Positions 27,498 to 36,541 of a DNA stretch of 64,000 nucleotides are shown here, piece after piece. Both the position numbers and the translations under genes were made by a program. The notes beneath the pieces were generated by a model. The model saw nothing but the letters and a program-made list of their open reading frames with translations. It searched no databases and was not told where the DNA came from. Origin of the DNA: Faecalicoccus acidiformans (GTDB lineage Bacteria; Bacillota_I; Bacilli_A; Erysipelotrichales; Erysipelotrichaceae); assembly GCF_014202635.1 (NCBI RefSeq), contig NZ_JACHHD010000009.1:23229-87228 (forward strand), in the 5' to 3' direction. Within the stretch, counting starts at the first letter, position 1. The number at the start of each line of letters is the position of its first letter.

Positions 27498-29987
27498 TCA
27501 ATATAATTTGAAAGGTCCTTTATCCAAATTAAAATTAATATTATGGAATGGATCTCCATTTTTTAAAATGTCTGGCCATTTTTCCTGAAATTTTTTTATT
27601 TCATTATTAAATCGTTCTAATTTTTCAGGTGTGTCTTCATAACCACGAGTTTTAGATTCAAAATGATGCCATAAAGAAAAGGCATTAAAGACATTGAATA
27701 GACCTAGTTTTCTGATTTTCAAACAAAAATCCACATCATTGCATGCAACCTTAAATTGCTCATCAAATCCGTCAACTTTATCATATATCTCTTTACGAAC
27801 CATCAAACAAGCAGCAGTCACTGCAGAATAGTTTGAGGATACTCGCGGTCTACCCATATGTCCAAAATCATCTCGATCAATTTCAGTATAAGCATGAGTT
27901 GCATAACCTTTGTAACCGACTACAACACCCGCATGTTGCACAGTATTATCAGGGTAAAGCAGTTTTGCTCCCACTGCTCCTACTTCTTTTCTTTGGGCAC
28001 ATCCTAACAATTCTTCAATAGCATCTTCATTAATAATCTCTACATCATTATTCAAAAATAACAAATATTCTCCCTTAGCAAAGGTCACAGCAAAATTGTT
28101 AATTGCAGAATAATTAAACTCGTCTTTCCATGTAATGACTCTAACATTCTGATACTTATCTTCTACTTCATGATAATACTCAAAGATTTCTGGAGTAGTG
28201 CTATTATTCTCGACAACAATAATTTCAATATTTTTATAAACATTGATCTTTTCCAAGGACTCTATACAAGTTTTAAGAGTTTCGGTTTCATCTTTATTTG
28301 GAATAATAACAGAAATTAAAGGATTGCCTATTATTTTATATCGCACATGATACATTCCATAAAGTGGAGCATCTAACATCGTTACACTTCCCTCTACTCC
28401 ACAGCGTTTTAAATGAGCTTCAATTGCTCTTTTACCTGCGTCATAGCAGTACATCTTGCTTGCGGGATCTTGAGCAGTTGAAGCAGGATGCATTCTCCAA
28501 TGATAGAGAATCTTAGGCACATGATAAATGCTCTTGGATTTCTCTATACATCGAAATATAAAATCATAATCTTGGCTTCCATCATATTCTGGCCGCATCC
28601 CCCCTACTTCATCCACAATACTTTTCTTTACAGCAAAAAAATGTGTGATGTAATTATGGGAACGAAGTAAATCTATACTAAAATCCGGTTTAAAATGTGG
28701 ATCCGTATAAATTTTTAGCGCATCATCAAATTTATCCTCATCACTATATAAACAATCATGATGTACTTCTTGCATACTAGAAACAAATTCAAACAAACAA
28801 TCTGGAGTTAACATATCATCATGATCATAGAGAGCTATATAATCTCCTTCAGCCATTTCAAGAGCTCCATTCATATTTCCGGAAATTCCATAGTTTTTAT
28901 CCAACTTTTTAAATTTTATCCGCTTTTCTTCAGAATAATGCTCTCTGATATAGTTCTCTACTGCATCTGTAGAACTTCCATCAGCAATACACAGCTCCCA
29001 ATTTATATAAGTTTGTGCTATAACTGTTTCAATCATATCTTTTAAATATGTATCTTTTGTATTGAACGTAGCCACAATAATACTTATTTTGGGGTTATAT
29101 GATAAACTAGTATTCCTTTGTTTTTCTAATGTTGCTTCTGTTGCCTTATGATCTTCAAACCAAAACTGATAACGAATATCCCCAGCATTGGGGCCCAGAG
29201 ATAATCTCTTCAGAAATCGTTTCATCCCATATTCATCTATAAATTTTTTAGATTTATTTAAATTAGAAGGTTCTAAGTAACTTAAATAGTTCTTAAAGGT
29301 CTTTACAGAAAGTCCAGCAGACATAAATAACTTTTCTTGTCTTTTATGTTCCCCATCATCAAATTCTAAAATATATGTTTGTTTTTTATCTCCCTTGAAT
29401 TTTATCTGAAAGCCGCAATATTTTTGTGAGAGTGATAACTTTTTTAACACAACGGTATCCGCTCGACTCATTTTTTGAAGCTTAAATTCGATTTCTTGGC
29501 CATCTTGATCAAATAATTTGTAATTAATATTCTTACCTTCTAGAGAGTATGCCCATCCAGTGACAATTAATTCATTATTATCTCCGCATTTAAAATAATC
29601 AATATATGAATCAATCAAATCTGCTTCTTCTATTTCTAAGATTTTCTTTTCATTGTAATCTAATATTTTTTTTCTTTGGCCTTCTGCCTCAGCAAAAAAC
29701 TGAATTGATTTTGGCAATGTTTGAAACTTTACGCTCAATACAAATCCCACTCTAGAATTTCGTAAATACTTTGAATATTTCTCTTCAACATCTGCTCTTA
29801 ATACACCATTCATTTCAAATGGTACCGAAACTCCGTCTAATTGAATATCATATTGAATTTCCTTGCCACCAGAATGAAATGCCCATCCATAAATATAAAA
29901 AGACTGCTCAATATATGTATTTTTTAGCTGCACTCTATCTATATAACAAACTATTTCATTATCTCCAATATTATGAAAAAATAACAT
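27498..29987 (-). CDS. Large glycosyltransferase: two GT2 domains plus tandem N-terminal modules
   Basis: 829 residues from the ATG at 29987; GAGG lies 8 bases upstream, inside the end of the permease gene. Two similar modules of about 95 residues open the protein (about 10-110 and 125-225, each with a GWA-x-S start and an R-x-D in the middle). GT2 domain 1 (about 295-530) has SIIVATFNTKDTYL and ALYDHDDML; GT2 domain 2 (about 555-790) has SVIIPNKDETETL and LFLNNDVEII, with a late W-HHFES. Two-domain GT2 enzymes often build polymers or several linkages, as in rhamnan synthesis. The N-terminal modules resemble the C-terminus of the exporter ATPase encoded just upstream, linking synthesis to export. 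Confidence 0.85.
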   Translation of the reverse strand: MLFFHNIGDNEIVCYIDRVQLKNTYIEQSFYIYGWAFHSGGKEIQYDIQLDGVSVPFEMNGVLRADVEEKYSKYLRNSRVGFVLSVKFQTLPKSIQFFAEAEGQRKKILDYNEKKILEIEEADLIDSYIDYFKCGDNNELIVTGWAYSLEGKNINYKLFDQDGQEIEFKLQKMSRADTVVLKKLSLSQKYCGFQIKFKGDKKQTYILEFDDGEHKRQEKLFMSAGLSVKTFKNYLSYLEPSNLNKSKKFIDEYGMKRFLKRLSLGPNAGDIRYQFWFEDHKATEATLEKQRNTSLSYNPKISIIVATFNTKDTYLKDMIETVIAQTYINWELCIADGSSTDAVENYIREHYSEEKRIKFKKLDKNYGISGNMNGALEMAEGDYIALYDHDDMLTPDCLFEFVSSMQEVHHDCLYSDEDKFDDALKIYTDPHFKPDFSIDLLRSHNYITHFFAVKKSIVDEVGGMRPEYDGSQDYDFIFRCIEKSKSIYHVPKILYHWRMHPASTAQDPASKMYCYDAGKRAIEAHLKRCGVEGSVTMLDAPLYGMYHVRYKIIGNPLISVIIPNKDETETLKTCIESLEKINVYKNIEIIVVENNSTTPEIFEYYHEVEDKYQNVRVITWKDEFNYSAINNFAVTFAKGEYLLFLNNDVEIINEDAIEELLGCAQRKEVGAVGAKLLYPDNTVQHAGVVVGYKGYATHAYTEIDRDDFGHMGRPRVSSNYSAVTAACLMVRKEIYDKVDGFDEQFKVACNDVDFCLKIRKLGLFNVFNAFSLWHHFESKTRGYEDTPEKLERFNNEIKKFQEKWPDILKNGDPFHNINFNLDKGPFKLY

Positions 29988-29988
29988 T

Positions 29989-30771
29989 TTACAATACCTC
30001 AGCAAACCCTTTTTCTAATTTTCTAAAAATAAAATAACCTATTACTAAAACCAATAAGGAAAAGACCAAAACTCCAAATAAAGATAAAAAATTTGGCCAA
30101 CATTGATATAAAAAAGCATCCCTATATGCATTAATAATTATTGTCATAGGGTTTAGGCTAATCAATTTGTATAATAAAGAAGAAGTTGGTAACATATTCA
30201 AACTATAAATCACTGGGGTTGCATAAAATCCCATTTGCAACACAAATCCCACAATATGCTCAATATCCTGTACATAAACATTGATAGCCCCAAGAATAAA
30301 GATAAGTCCAAGGTTTAATATCGCTTGAATCAAAGCTAACAGAGGTAGAGTGGCTAAATAAATTGAAACCCCTTCTCCCGTTCCAATGCAAAATATCAAG
30401 ATAATGACACACGAAATCAAAAAGTTAACCAATCCACTTAGCACTTGAGAAATCAATAAAATCTCCCTGGGGAAATATACTTTTTTAATAATTCCCGCAT
30501 TTCCTTTGATTGCTGTTGTACCTCCAGTAATGACCACTAAGAAAAAATTCCAAGGAATAATACCAGTAATTAGATACACTAAGTAATTATCAATTCCAGC
30601 CCCTCTGAATAGATATGGAAATACTATCCAATAGACAACCACCTGAAGCAATGGATTAATAAAAGACCATAGCACGCCTAAAAAAGACCCTTTATAGCGC
30701 CCACGAATATCTTTCTTTACATTCGATTTCAACAATTCTCTATAATTACATATATTTTTAATAATTTGCAT
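29989..30771 (-). CDS. Polysaccharide ABC exporter, membrane subunit (Wzm type)
   Basis: 260 residues of the ABC-2 permease family with six hydrophobic segments. The N-terminal NVKKDIRGRYKGSFLGVLWSFINPLLQ, with its amphipathic interface helix followed by a first membrane helix, is typical of polysaccharide and teichoic-acid exporters. It pairs with the ATPase gene 8 bases upstream. It exports a finished lipid-linked glycan. The stop codon is separated from the next ATG by one base. Confidence 0.9.
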   Translation of the reverse strand: MQIIKNICNYRELLKSNVKKDIRGRYKGSFLGVLWSFINPLLQVVVYWIVFPYLFRGAGIDNYLVYLITGIIPWNFFLVVITGGTTAIKGNAGIIKKVYFPREILLISQVLSGLVNFLISCVIILIFCIGTGEGVSIYLATLPLLALIQAILNLGLIFILGAINVYVQDIEHIVGFVLQMGFYATPVIYSLNMLPTSSLLYKLISLNPMTIIINAYRDAFLYQCWPNFLSLFGVLVFSLLVLVIGYFIFRKLEKGFAEVL

Positions 30772-30779
30772 ATTCTTAC

Positions 30780-31913
30780 CTATTCAGTTAATTCAAAAGT
30801 TACTTCTTTTTCTTCCAGAATTTCATTGTTTGGCAAAATATATCTCGCAAACAATTTATGTTTACCACATTCAAGTTGTTCTAGAGGCAACTCATATTCC
30901 CAGCCAATAGAATTCTCATCCATAAATCCAGCGAAATCTTCGTAATAAACATCATATACATCTTTGCGGCAAACTCTTTTTATCTTTGAAAGTTCGGTAT
31001 CATCTAAAACTAATTTGAAAGAAGCTGAACTGCTATCTGTGATTGCCCATCCACGACATAGCATAGAATGATTGCTCTTTTTAACAGAAGCGAAATCTTT
31101 AGGCATATCTATAAATGTTATACCCTTTTCTTTCTGTTTACCTTCTTGAAGATTTTTAATACGTTGTTCTTTATGATCTAAAGCAACCTGCTTCAAATAT
31201 TCGCCAATCACATAAGTAGGATCGCCATCAAGCTTAAACTCTCCTTTGTAGATCCAGATAGCTCGATGACATAATTCTTTTACAACACCTAAACTATGAG
31301 TAACAATAACGATTGTTTTTCCTGAATCTCTAAGTTCTTCCAGTTTCGCATAACACTTTTCTTGAAAATGTTGATCTCCAACCGCTAAAATCTCATCAAT
31401 CAATAAGATATCCGCATCTACATTAATAGCCACTGAAAAAGCCAACCGCATATACATTCCTGAAGAATATGTACGGATAGGATTATCGATAAACTCTCCT
31501 AATTCTGAAAATTCAATAATATCTTTGATTCTACCTTCGATTTGTTTTCTTGTCAGTCCAAAAATTGATGCATTAAAATAAATGTTCTCCCTTCCTGTAA
31601 AATCAGGATGAAAGCCTGCACCCAATTCTAGTAAAGAGGTTAACTTTCCATCTGTTTTAATCGATCCTTTATTTGGAAAAATAATTTTGGTCATCAATTT
31701 TAAAAGAGTTGATTTACCCGAACCGTTGGTCCCGATCAATGCGACAGTCTCACCTTTTTTTATATCTAAATTAATATCTTTTAAAACTTCATGAACTTCA
31801 GTATTTCCGCGATTCCAAAACAAAAGCTTTTCTTTTAAAGTATGCGCTTTGTCATAATCCACTTTAAAATGCTTTGACATATTTCGTACTTCAATCGCAT
31901 TTTCTTTATTCAC
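30780..31913 (-). CDS. Polysaccharide ABC exporter, ATPase with C-terminal module (Wzt type)
   Basis: 377 residues from the GTG at 31913, which GAGGTGAT precedes. The ATPase domain has Walker [15 protein letters not shown] (about 60-73), signature TYSSGMYMRL (about 160) and Walker B ILLIDEILAVGD (about 180-191), with a switch histidine in IVTHSL. The extra roughly 110 residues at the end form a beta-rich module starting at LCRGWAITDS. In Wzt-type exporters a C-terminal domain recognises the end of the glycan. Here the module resembles two modules of the neighbouring large glycosyltransferase, so both may bind the same glycan. First gene of the ATPase-permease-GT unit. Confidence 0.9.
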   Translation of the reverse strand: MNKENAIEVRNMSKHFKVDYDKAHTLKEKLLFWNRGNTEVHEVLKDINLDIKKGETVALIGTNGSGKSTLLKLMTKIIFPNKGSIKTDGKLTSLLELGAGFHPDFTGRENIYFNASIFGLTRKQIEGRIKDIIEFSELGEFIDNPIRTYSSGMYMRLAFSVAINVDADILLIDEILAVGDQHFQEKCYAKLEELRDSGKTIVIVTHSLGVVKELCHRAIWIYKGEFKLDGDPTYVIGEYLKQVALDHKEQRIKNLQEGKQKEKGITFIDMPKDFASVKKSNHSMLCRGWAITDSSSASFKLVLDDTELSKIKRVCRKDVYDVYYEDFAGFMDENSIGWEYELPLEQLECGKHKLFARYILPNNEILEEKEVTFELTE

Positions 31914-31937
31914 AAGATCACCTCGCAAAACAAATAT

Positions 31938-31946
31938 ATTCTAACA
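31938..31946 (-). promoter_or_regulatory. Extended -10 promoter of the ABC exporter unit
   Basis: TG-T-TAGAAT on the - strand about 25 bases before the GTG start of the ATPase gene, after a T-rich terminator-like stretch. No clear -35. Confidence 0.45.
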
Positions 31947-31951
31947 CATAT

Positions 31952-31985
31952 CTCTATTAAAAAAAGGCCTGGCCCTTAAACCAGT
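31952..31985 (-). terminator. Possible terminator after the GT2 gene
   Basis: On the - strand CTGG pairs with CCAG across a short loop, then GGCC is followed by seven T. The stem is short and imperfect, but the T run and position after a gene end are right. Confidence 0.45.
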
Positions 31986-32974
31986 CTGAATTTCCGCAAA
32001 AGACAGAAAAAAATATCCATGAGCCTAGCCTTTAATGGTTTTAAATCTTTATAATACGGATTCATATTCTGAAGTCCGATCGAAACAGGTTTTCCCATCT
32101 TTAAAAAATCTAAATGATTCTTGTAGAATATCCGCATCGAATCATATTCAGGAACACTTTCATAGTATTCTGGATAAATCTCTTTAATTGCTGATAAAGA
32201 ATCAAATCTTTCCTGGGCAAAAGCTGCGCGTATATCATAATTAAATATTCTATTTAACTTTTGCTTAACCGTTGGTTTTTGATTGTCCGGCAATCCTATC
32301 GTATTCTTGTCATGGATGCGATAAGAAAATAACGGCTTGTTGTAGAAATACATTCCCTTTTCTGCCGATGCGATAATATTGAGGACCCAGTCATGAGGAA
32401 GAGTATCTATAAATTTCTCCTCAAATTTATTTCTGAGTTCTTTTTTGATAACCATAGAACACCCTTGAAAATAATTATGAAAAACAAATTCATTCAATGT
32501 CATTTCAATCAGTGCGTTCTCTTCTACGGGTTTTAATAAAAGATTGTTATTCGATCGTCCAGGAATCAGTTTGACCTCTACAGGTCGATCATTCTGATCA
32601 ATCTCACGAAAAGAAGATGCCAAGGATAAAATAGCTGGATGCTCTTTCAAAACGGAAATCATATCCTTAATTTTATCAACATCCCAAATATCATCTTGAT
32701 CACACAGAAAGATATAATCTCCTTTGCATTTCGATAAAGCTTTTTTAAAGTTCAGCTTATAGCCCAAGTTTTTCATATTTTGAAAGAGCAAGATTCTTGA
32801 ATCCTCATTCTGATATTTCTCAATGATCGATACTGTCTTGTCTGTCGAACAATCATCGACAATAATGATTTCATCTACAGGCAAAGATTGTTGCAGAATA
32901 GAATTTAATTGTGCTTGAAGATATTGTTCTCCATTGTAAGTAGCCATTGCGACTGATATCATCAAGTTCTCCAT
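31976..32974 (-). CDS. GT2 glycosyltransferase, rhamnosyltransferase-like
   Basis: 332 residues from the ATG at 32974, just behind AGGAGG. SVAMATYNGEQYLQAQL opens the catalytic domain, IIIVDDCSTDKT binds the nucleotide and FLCDQDDIWD is the metal-binding DxD stretch, all in the N-terminal 100 residues. The DQDDIW form is common in rhamnosyltransferases of streptococcal-type rhamnose polymers. dTDP-rhamnose made nearby is a likely donor. It is the last gene of the unit beginning with the initiating sugar-phosphate transferase. Confidence 0.82.
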   Translation of the reverse strand: MENLMISVAMATYNGEQYLQAQLNSILQQSLPVDEIIIVDDCSTDKTVSIIEKYQNEDSRILLFQNMKNLGYKLNFKKALSKCKGDYIFLCDQDDIWDVDKIKDMISVLKEHPAILSLASSFREIDQNDRPVEVKLIPGRSNNNLLLKPVEENALIEMTLNEFVFHNYFQGCSMVIKKELRNKFEEKFIDTLPHDWVLNIIASAEKGMYFYNKPLFSYRIHDKNTIGLPDNQKPTVKQKLNRIFNYDIRAAFAQERFDSLSAIKEIYPEYYESVPEYDSMRIFYKNHLDFLKMGKPVSIGLQNMNPYYKDLKPLKARLMDIFFCLLRKFRLV

Positions 32975-32982
32975 GCCGCCTC

Positions 32983-33786
32983 CTATTTTAACGCCCATAA
33001 GATAGATATATCTTTATAATATACGATGTGTCTAAAGATTCTTCGGATCATGACATAATGATAGATGATCCTGGAAATAAATCCTTGATCATAAAAACAG
33101 TTTAAATCCTTTTTTAAGATTCTTAACCTTTTTCTGGCGCTGCTTTTAGAGTCCGTGACCGCCGAAAAAGATTGTTCTAAAACAGTATCCACAACCTGTA
33201 TCTTGATATTTTTATTTCTCATATCGCGCATAAAAGAATGATCTACATAATCTAAAAACATCCGCTGGTCATATCGATAATCCCTAAAAATCAATAACTG
33301 AATCACCATTCCACTGTTGATTCCGCAGATGTTTTGCGGCGTCAATTCCTCAATCTTTTGTATTCTATGACAGTATCCATGCTTACTCATCTTACTTGGA
33401 GAAAGTATGCCCAACGAATCTTTGACAACAGGCAAATAGATTGGTTTTAGACTTTTTTTGATCTCTTCATTCATTTTTTTGACAAAATCAGAAGGAATAT
33501 TTGTATCATCATCCAAAAGAACAACATAGTTGTTAGGATCCTCTTTATGTGAAAAGATCCAATCTATCGCTTTGTTATAAGCTTTCGGCAAGCCTTTATT
33601 TCCTTCCATCGTAATATATATTTGATGATTCTGCTTTACTGTAGACTGATTAAAATCAACAAATTGCCTTTCTGTGCTATTGTCAACAACAATAAGAGTA
33701 AGATCTTGAGATAAAAGAGATCGATAGGATCTCGATTCACTAATTTTTTTGTTGTATATTACTAAAATTCCATATTTTATAAACAT
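32983..33786 (-). CDS. GT2 glycosyltransferase
   Basis: 267 residues, shorter at the N-terminus than its neighbours. LTLIVVDNSTERQF (about 29-42) is the nucleotide-binding strand, MEGNKGLPKAYNKAI (about 59-73) a typical second motif and VVLLDDDTNIP (about 88-98) the DxD motif. The DNS-N-G pattern is that of rhamnosyltransferases. A basic C-terminus (RRIFRHIVYYK) may bind the membrane surface. GGAG precedes the ATG. Confidence 0.78.
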   Translation of the reverse strand: MFIKYGILVIYNKKISESRSYRSLLSQDLTLIVVDNSTERQFVDFNQSTVKQNHQIYITMEGNKGLPKAYNKAIDWIFSHKEDPNNYVVLLDDDTNIPSDFVKKMNEEIKKSLKPIYLPVVKDSLGILSPSKMSKHGYCHRIQKIEELTPQNICGINSGMVIQLLIFRDYRYDQRMFLDYVDHSFMRDMRNKNIKIQVVDTVLEQSFSAVTDSKSSARKRLRILKKDLNCFYDQGFISRIIYHYVMIRRIFRHIVYYKDISILWALK

Positions 33787-33803
33787 ACTTACTCCGTTGT
33801 TTG

Positions 33804-34532
33804 TTATCCTTTGTTCAATCTATATTTTTTATACTTCTCGATTTCATAAAACAGATCTTTACGCCATTTGATCATTTGACGAATGCCGGCATGCTTCATA
33901 TCTGTTTTATTATCCTCATGCCGGCGATACAACAAGTATACTTCCGGGATGAGAATATTCTTTCCCTCCAACTCTCCGACCAATCCGATCCATTGATCAT
34001 GCATAGGTATTCTTTTAGGAAATGGAATAATTCGCTCTTTTAAATTGCTTTTAAAAGCCATGCAGCAACCTATGTAACTGTTTCTGATCATGTTTTCCCT
34101 GATTCCTAATTTTACATGGCGATAAGAAAAATAAGATGGTTCTTTAATGACCATTTTTTCATCTACGATAGATGCATCGTGCATCACCACTTGCACACTT
34201 GGATCTTCAAACTCCTTCAATACTCGTTTCACTTTTCCAGGGAGCCAATAGTCATCCTGATCCGCCAGAAAAATGATGTCATTTTGTGTATAAGCGATCG
34301 CATTCTCAAAATTTTTAATTACACCTTTGTTCGGACCCGGGATCACATGAACACGCGAATCCTTTTTTGCGCGCTCCAAAACAATTTCCTCTGTTTGATC
34401 TGTTGAGAAATCCAAAGAAATGATCAATTCATCCGTAGGATTCAATTGATGTAAAATCGATTCCATCTGATCCGCAATATATTTTTGTCCGTTGTAGGCT
34501 GCCATAGCCACTGAAACTGTTTTCTCTTCCAC
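33804..34532 (-). CDS. GT2 glycosyltransferase with altered nucleotide motif
   Basis: 242 residues, opening SVAMAAYNGQKYIADQM. The nucleotide motif, normally DDGSxD, reads SLDFSTD (about 38-44), while the metal-binding FLADQDDYWLPGK (about 77-89) is intact. The changed motif may alter donor choice. The start is GTG with only a weak ribosome site. It lies 17 bases before the next GT2 gene and 21 bases behind a GT4 gene. Confidence 0.75.
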   Translation of the reverse strand: MEEKTVSVAMAAYNGQKYIADQMESILHQLNPTDELIISLDFSTDQTEEIVLERAKKDSRVHVIPGPNKGVIKNFENAIAYTQNDIIFLADQDDYWLPGKVKRVLKEFEDPSVQVVMHDASIVDEKMVIKEPSYFSYRHVKLGIRENMIRNSYIGCCMAFKSNLKERIIPFPKRIPMHDQWIGLVGELEGKNILIPEVYLLYRRHEDNKTDMKHAGIRQMIKWRKDLFYEIEKYKKYRLNKG

Positions 34533-34553
34533 TTTAAGACCCCGAATTTTGTT

Positions 34554-35678
34554 CTATTTTATCATAGATTCTGTTTGATTTATTCCATTAACAAACGATT
34601 GCTTCGTAAAATATCGCAAATAAAGAGATTTGATATTCTCTCTTTGAATAGAATTTTCCTGTATTGTTTGACCACAAATCACCTTAGCCATTGGTTTGAT
34701 ACAGTCATGAGAAACATGAAAACCTATATTTTCTTTCTCACAAAAATCTTTCGTATCCCCTGGAATCGTATTGATGATAGGTAACTGTCCACACATATAA
34801 TCTAACGATTTCATGGTTAGTCCAACGACCACATTTTCCTTCATCACATTGAATCCAAAATGACACTGATCAAAAATCTTCTGTTTTTCCACCTGATCAA
34901 AAACCTTATTATGATCAATAACTTCTACTTTTTTCATCTTTACCTGGTAAATCAGTTCCTTTTTAGATTCTCCATCCCCGATCAAATGTAACTTTACCTT
35001 TTTATATTTCGAACATGTTTCACAGAATTGAGCAATAAAATCAATGTCGATGATGTTATTCATAGATCCCAAATAACAAAATGATATTTCATTTTCTTTT
35101 AGATCCATTTTACGTTGTAACGGCATTTCTTGCCGAGCCCAATACAAGGTATGAAATTTAGGATTGCCTTCCTGATGAAGAACCCTATGAAATAAATCGC
35201 ATTCCGTATAGACAAGATCCGCAGTATCCAAATACCGATCTCTGACGTTTTTCCAAACTGTAAACGGAAAACGGTTTTTCCATTTTGAAATTGGCATCGT
35301 TTCTGGCCACAGATCGATTAAATCAAAAATCAATCGAGTCTGCGGATGCTTCCGTTTATACATAGACATAGTCTTCGCCAAAGAATTACATGGAATCAAA
35401 ACATGTAATACATCCAAAACCTGTGAGTTGATGGCATGATAAGCACGTTTTGAAAAATCGATGTGCGAACGAATCCGCGCGATCGACAGATTCTTTTGAT
35501 AAGGTCGAGTCGAAATCTGAATCGTGACAGGATCCTGCAAAGGAATTTTCGTTTTTTTTCGATGTGAAAAATCAGAAGAATATACCTTTACTTCTGCTCC
35601 TTTTTCTTCATAGTACTCTTTTAGTAAAGAAACCCTGTCAAAATAGGTATCAAAAGCACAAACTATCCCTACTTTCAT
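34554..35678 (-). CDS. Glycosyltransferase, GT4-like
   Basis: 374 residues. The N-terminal lobe starts MKVGIVCAFDTYFDRVSLLK and includes a LIFDLIDLWPETMP segment (about 118-131) typical of GT4 enzymes of capsule clusters. The C-terminal lobe has SFCYLGSMNNIIDIDFI (about 218-234) and LIGDGESKKEL (about 250-260). GGAGGAGG precedes the ATG, and the start overlaps the upstream epimerase gene by 4 bases. Confidence 0.8.
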   Translation of the reverse strand: MKVGIVCAFDTYFDRVSLLKEYYEEKGAEVKVYSSDFSHRKKTKIPLQDPVTIQISTRPYQKNLSIARIRSHIDFSKRAYHAINSQVLDVLHVLIPCNSLAKTMSMYKRKHPQTRLIFDLIDLWPETMPISKWKNRFPFTVWKNVRDRYLDTADLVYTECDLFHRVLHQEGNPKFHTLYWARQEMPLQRKMDLKENEISFCYLGSMNNIIDIDFIAQFCETCSKYKKVKLHLIGDGESKKELIYQVKMKKVEVIDHNKVFDQVEKQKIFDQCHFGFNVMKENVVVGLTMKSLDYMCGQLPIINTIPGDTKDFCEKENIGFHVSHDCIKPMAKVICGQTIQENSIQRENIKSLYLRYFTKQSFVNGINQTESMIK

Positions 35679-36541
35679 AGACCTCCTCCACTTTCCGTAA
35701 TCTGAATGCTTTGTTCAAGAGAATATTTAGTGTAATCTAAATCAAAAGAAGATAATGAAGGATCAATAATAAGATTGCCAAACACTTTATTTACGATTGT
35801 TTGTTTTCTCATGCATTTTAGAACGGGATTAAATACAGAAACAAAATGAATGGTATGCCCATGTTCTCGAGCAATCAGGGCAATCAAATCTTTTGTCTGG
35901 ACCGGTTTCTGATTTTGAGGAAGAAAGATTCCTTCTAACTCTAAATCAATCACTTTCTTTATAAACTGAACAAGATTTCCCACAAACAACATACTTCTTT
36001 CATTTCCAAGGGTTGGAAAAAACGGAGATTTTTGGGCAAACTTCGACAATAAAGGATAATTTCCTTTCGAATGAGGTCCATAGATCATAGGTGGACGCAA
36101 AATAACAACTTTCATATCCGAATCGATCGAACGAATCTTGATTTCAGCTTGTTTCTTAGAATCGCCATAAAAATTATCTGGAGTTAAAGGAGTTTCTTTC
36201 GTTATCGTTCGTTTACAGCCCACTTTGCCGCTCCCATAGACGATGATCGAACTCATAAAAATAAATTGTTTAACGCCTTCACGACTTGCCTTTAACGCAG
36301 TTTGATAAGCTAGTTCCGTGTTGATTTGATAATAGAGATCTTTCTGACTTTCATCCGGCGTAGAATGCGCTAATCCTGCCACATGATAAACTACATCATA
36401 TCCTTCAAAAGAAAAATCTGTCCACTTTGGATTCTTCAAATCGAGTTCCGCAACTTGATAAGCTTCTGGTTTTCTTTCCAGTTCGTTTCGTACAAAACTG
36501 CCTAAATAACTGTTCTTACCTGTGATCAGTACCTTTTTCAT
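35675..36541 (-). CDS. NAD-dependent epimerase/dehydratase
   Basis: 288 residues, extended short-chain dehydrogenase fold. The NAD loop is VLITGKNSYLG (4-14), in which the middle glycine of GxxGxxG is a serine, as in some capsule-cluster members. The active site shows FMSSIIVYGSG (about 94-104) and FYGDSKKQAE (Y-x3-K, about 127). It probably interconverts nucleotide sugars (4-epimerase-like) next to the initiating transferase; substrate unknown. GGAG lies before the ATG. Overlaps both neighbours by 4 bases. Confidence 0.8.
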   Translation of the reverse strand: MKKVLITGKNSYLGSFVRNELERKPEAYQVAELDLKNPKWTDFSFEGYDVVYHVAGLAHSTPDESQKDLYYQINTELAYQTALKASREGVKQFIFMSSIIVYGSGKVGCKRTITKETPLTPDNFYGDSKKQAEIKIRSIDSDMKVVILRPPMIYGPHSKGNYPLLSKFAQKSPFFPTLGNERSMLFVGNLVQFIKKVIDLELEGIFLPQNQKPVQTKDLIALIAREHGHTIHFVSVFNPVLKCMRKQTIVNKVFGNLIIDPSLSSFDLDYTKYSLEQSIQITESGGGL

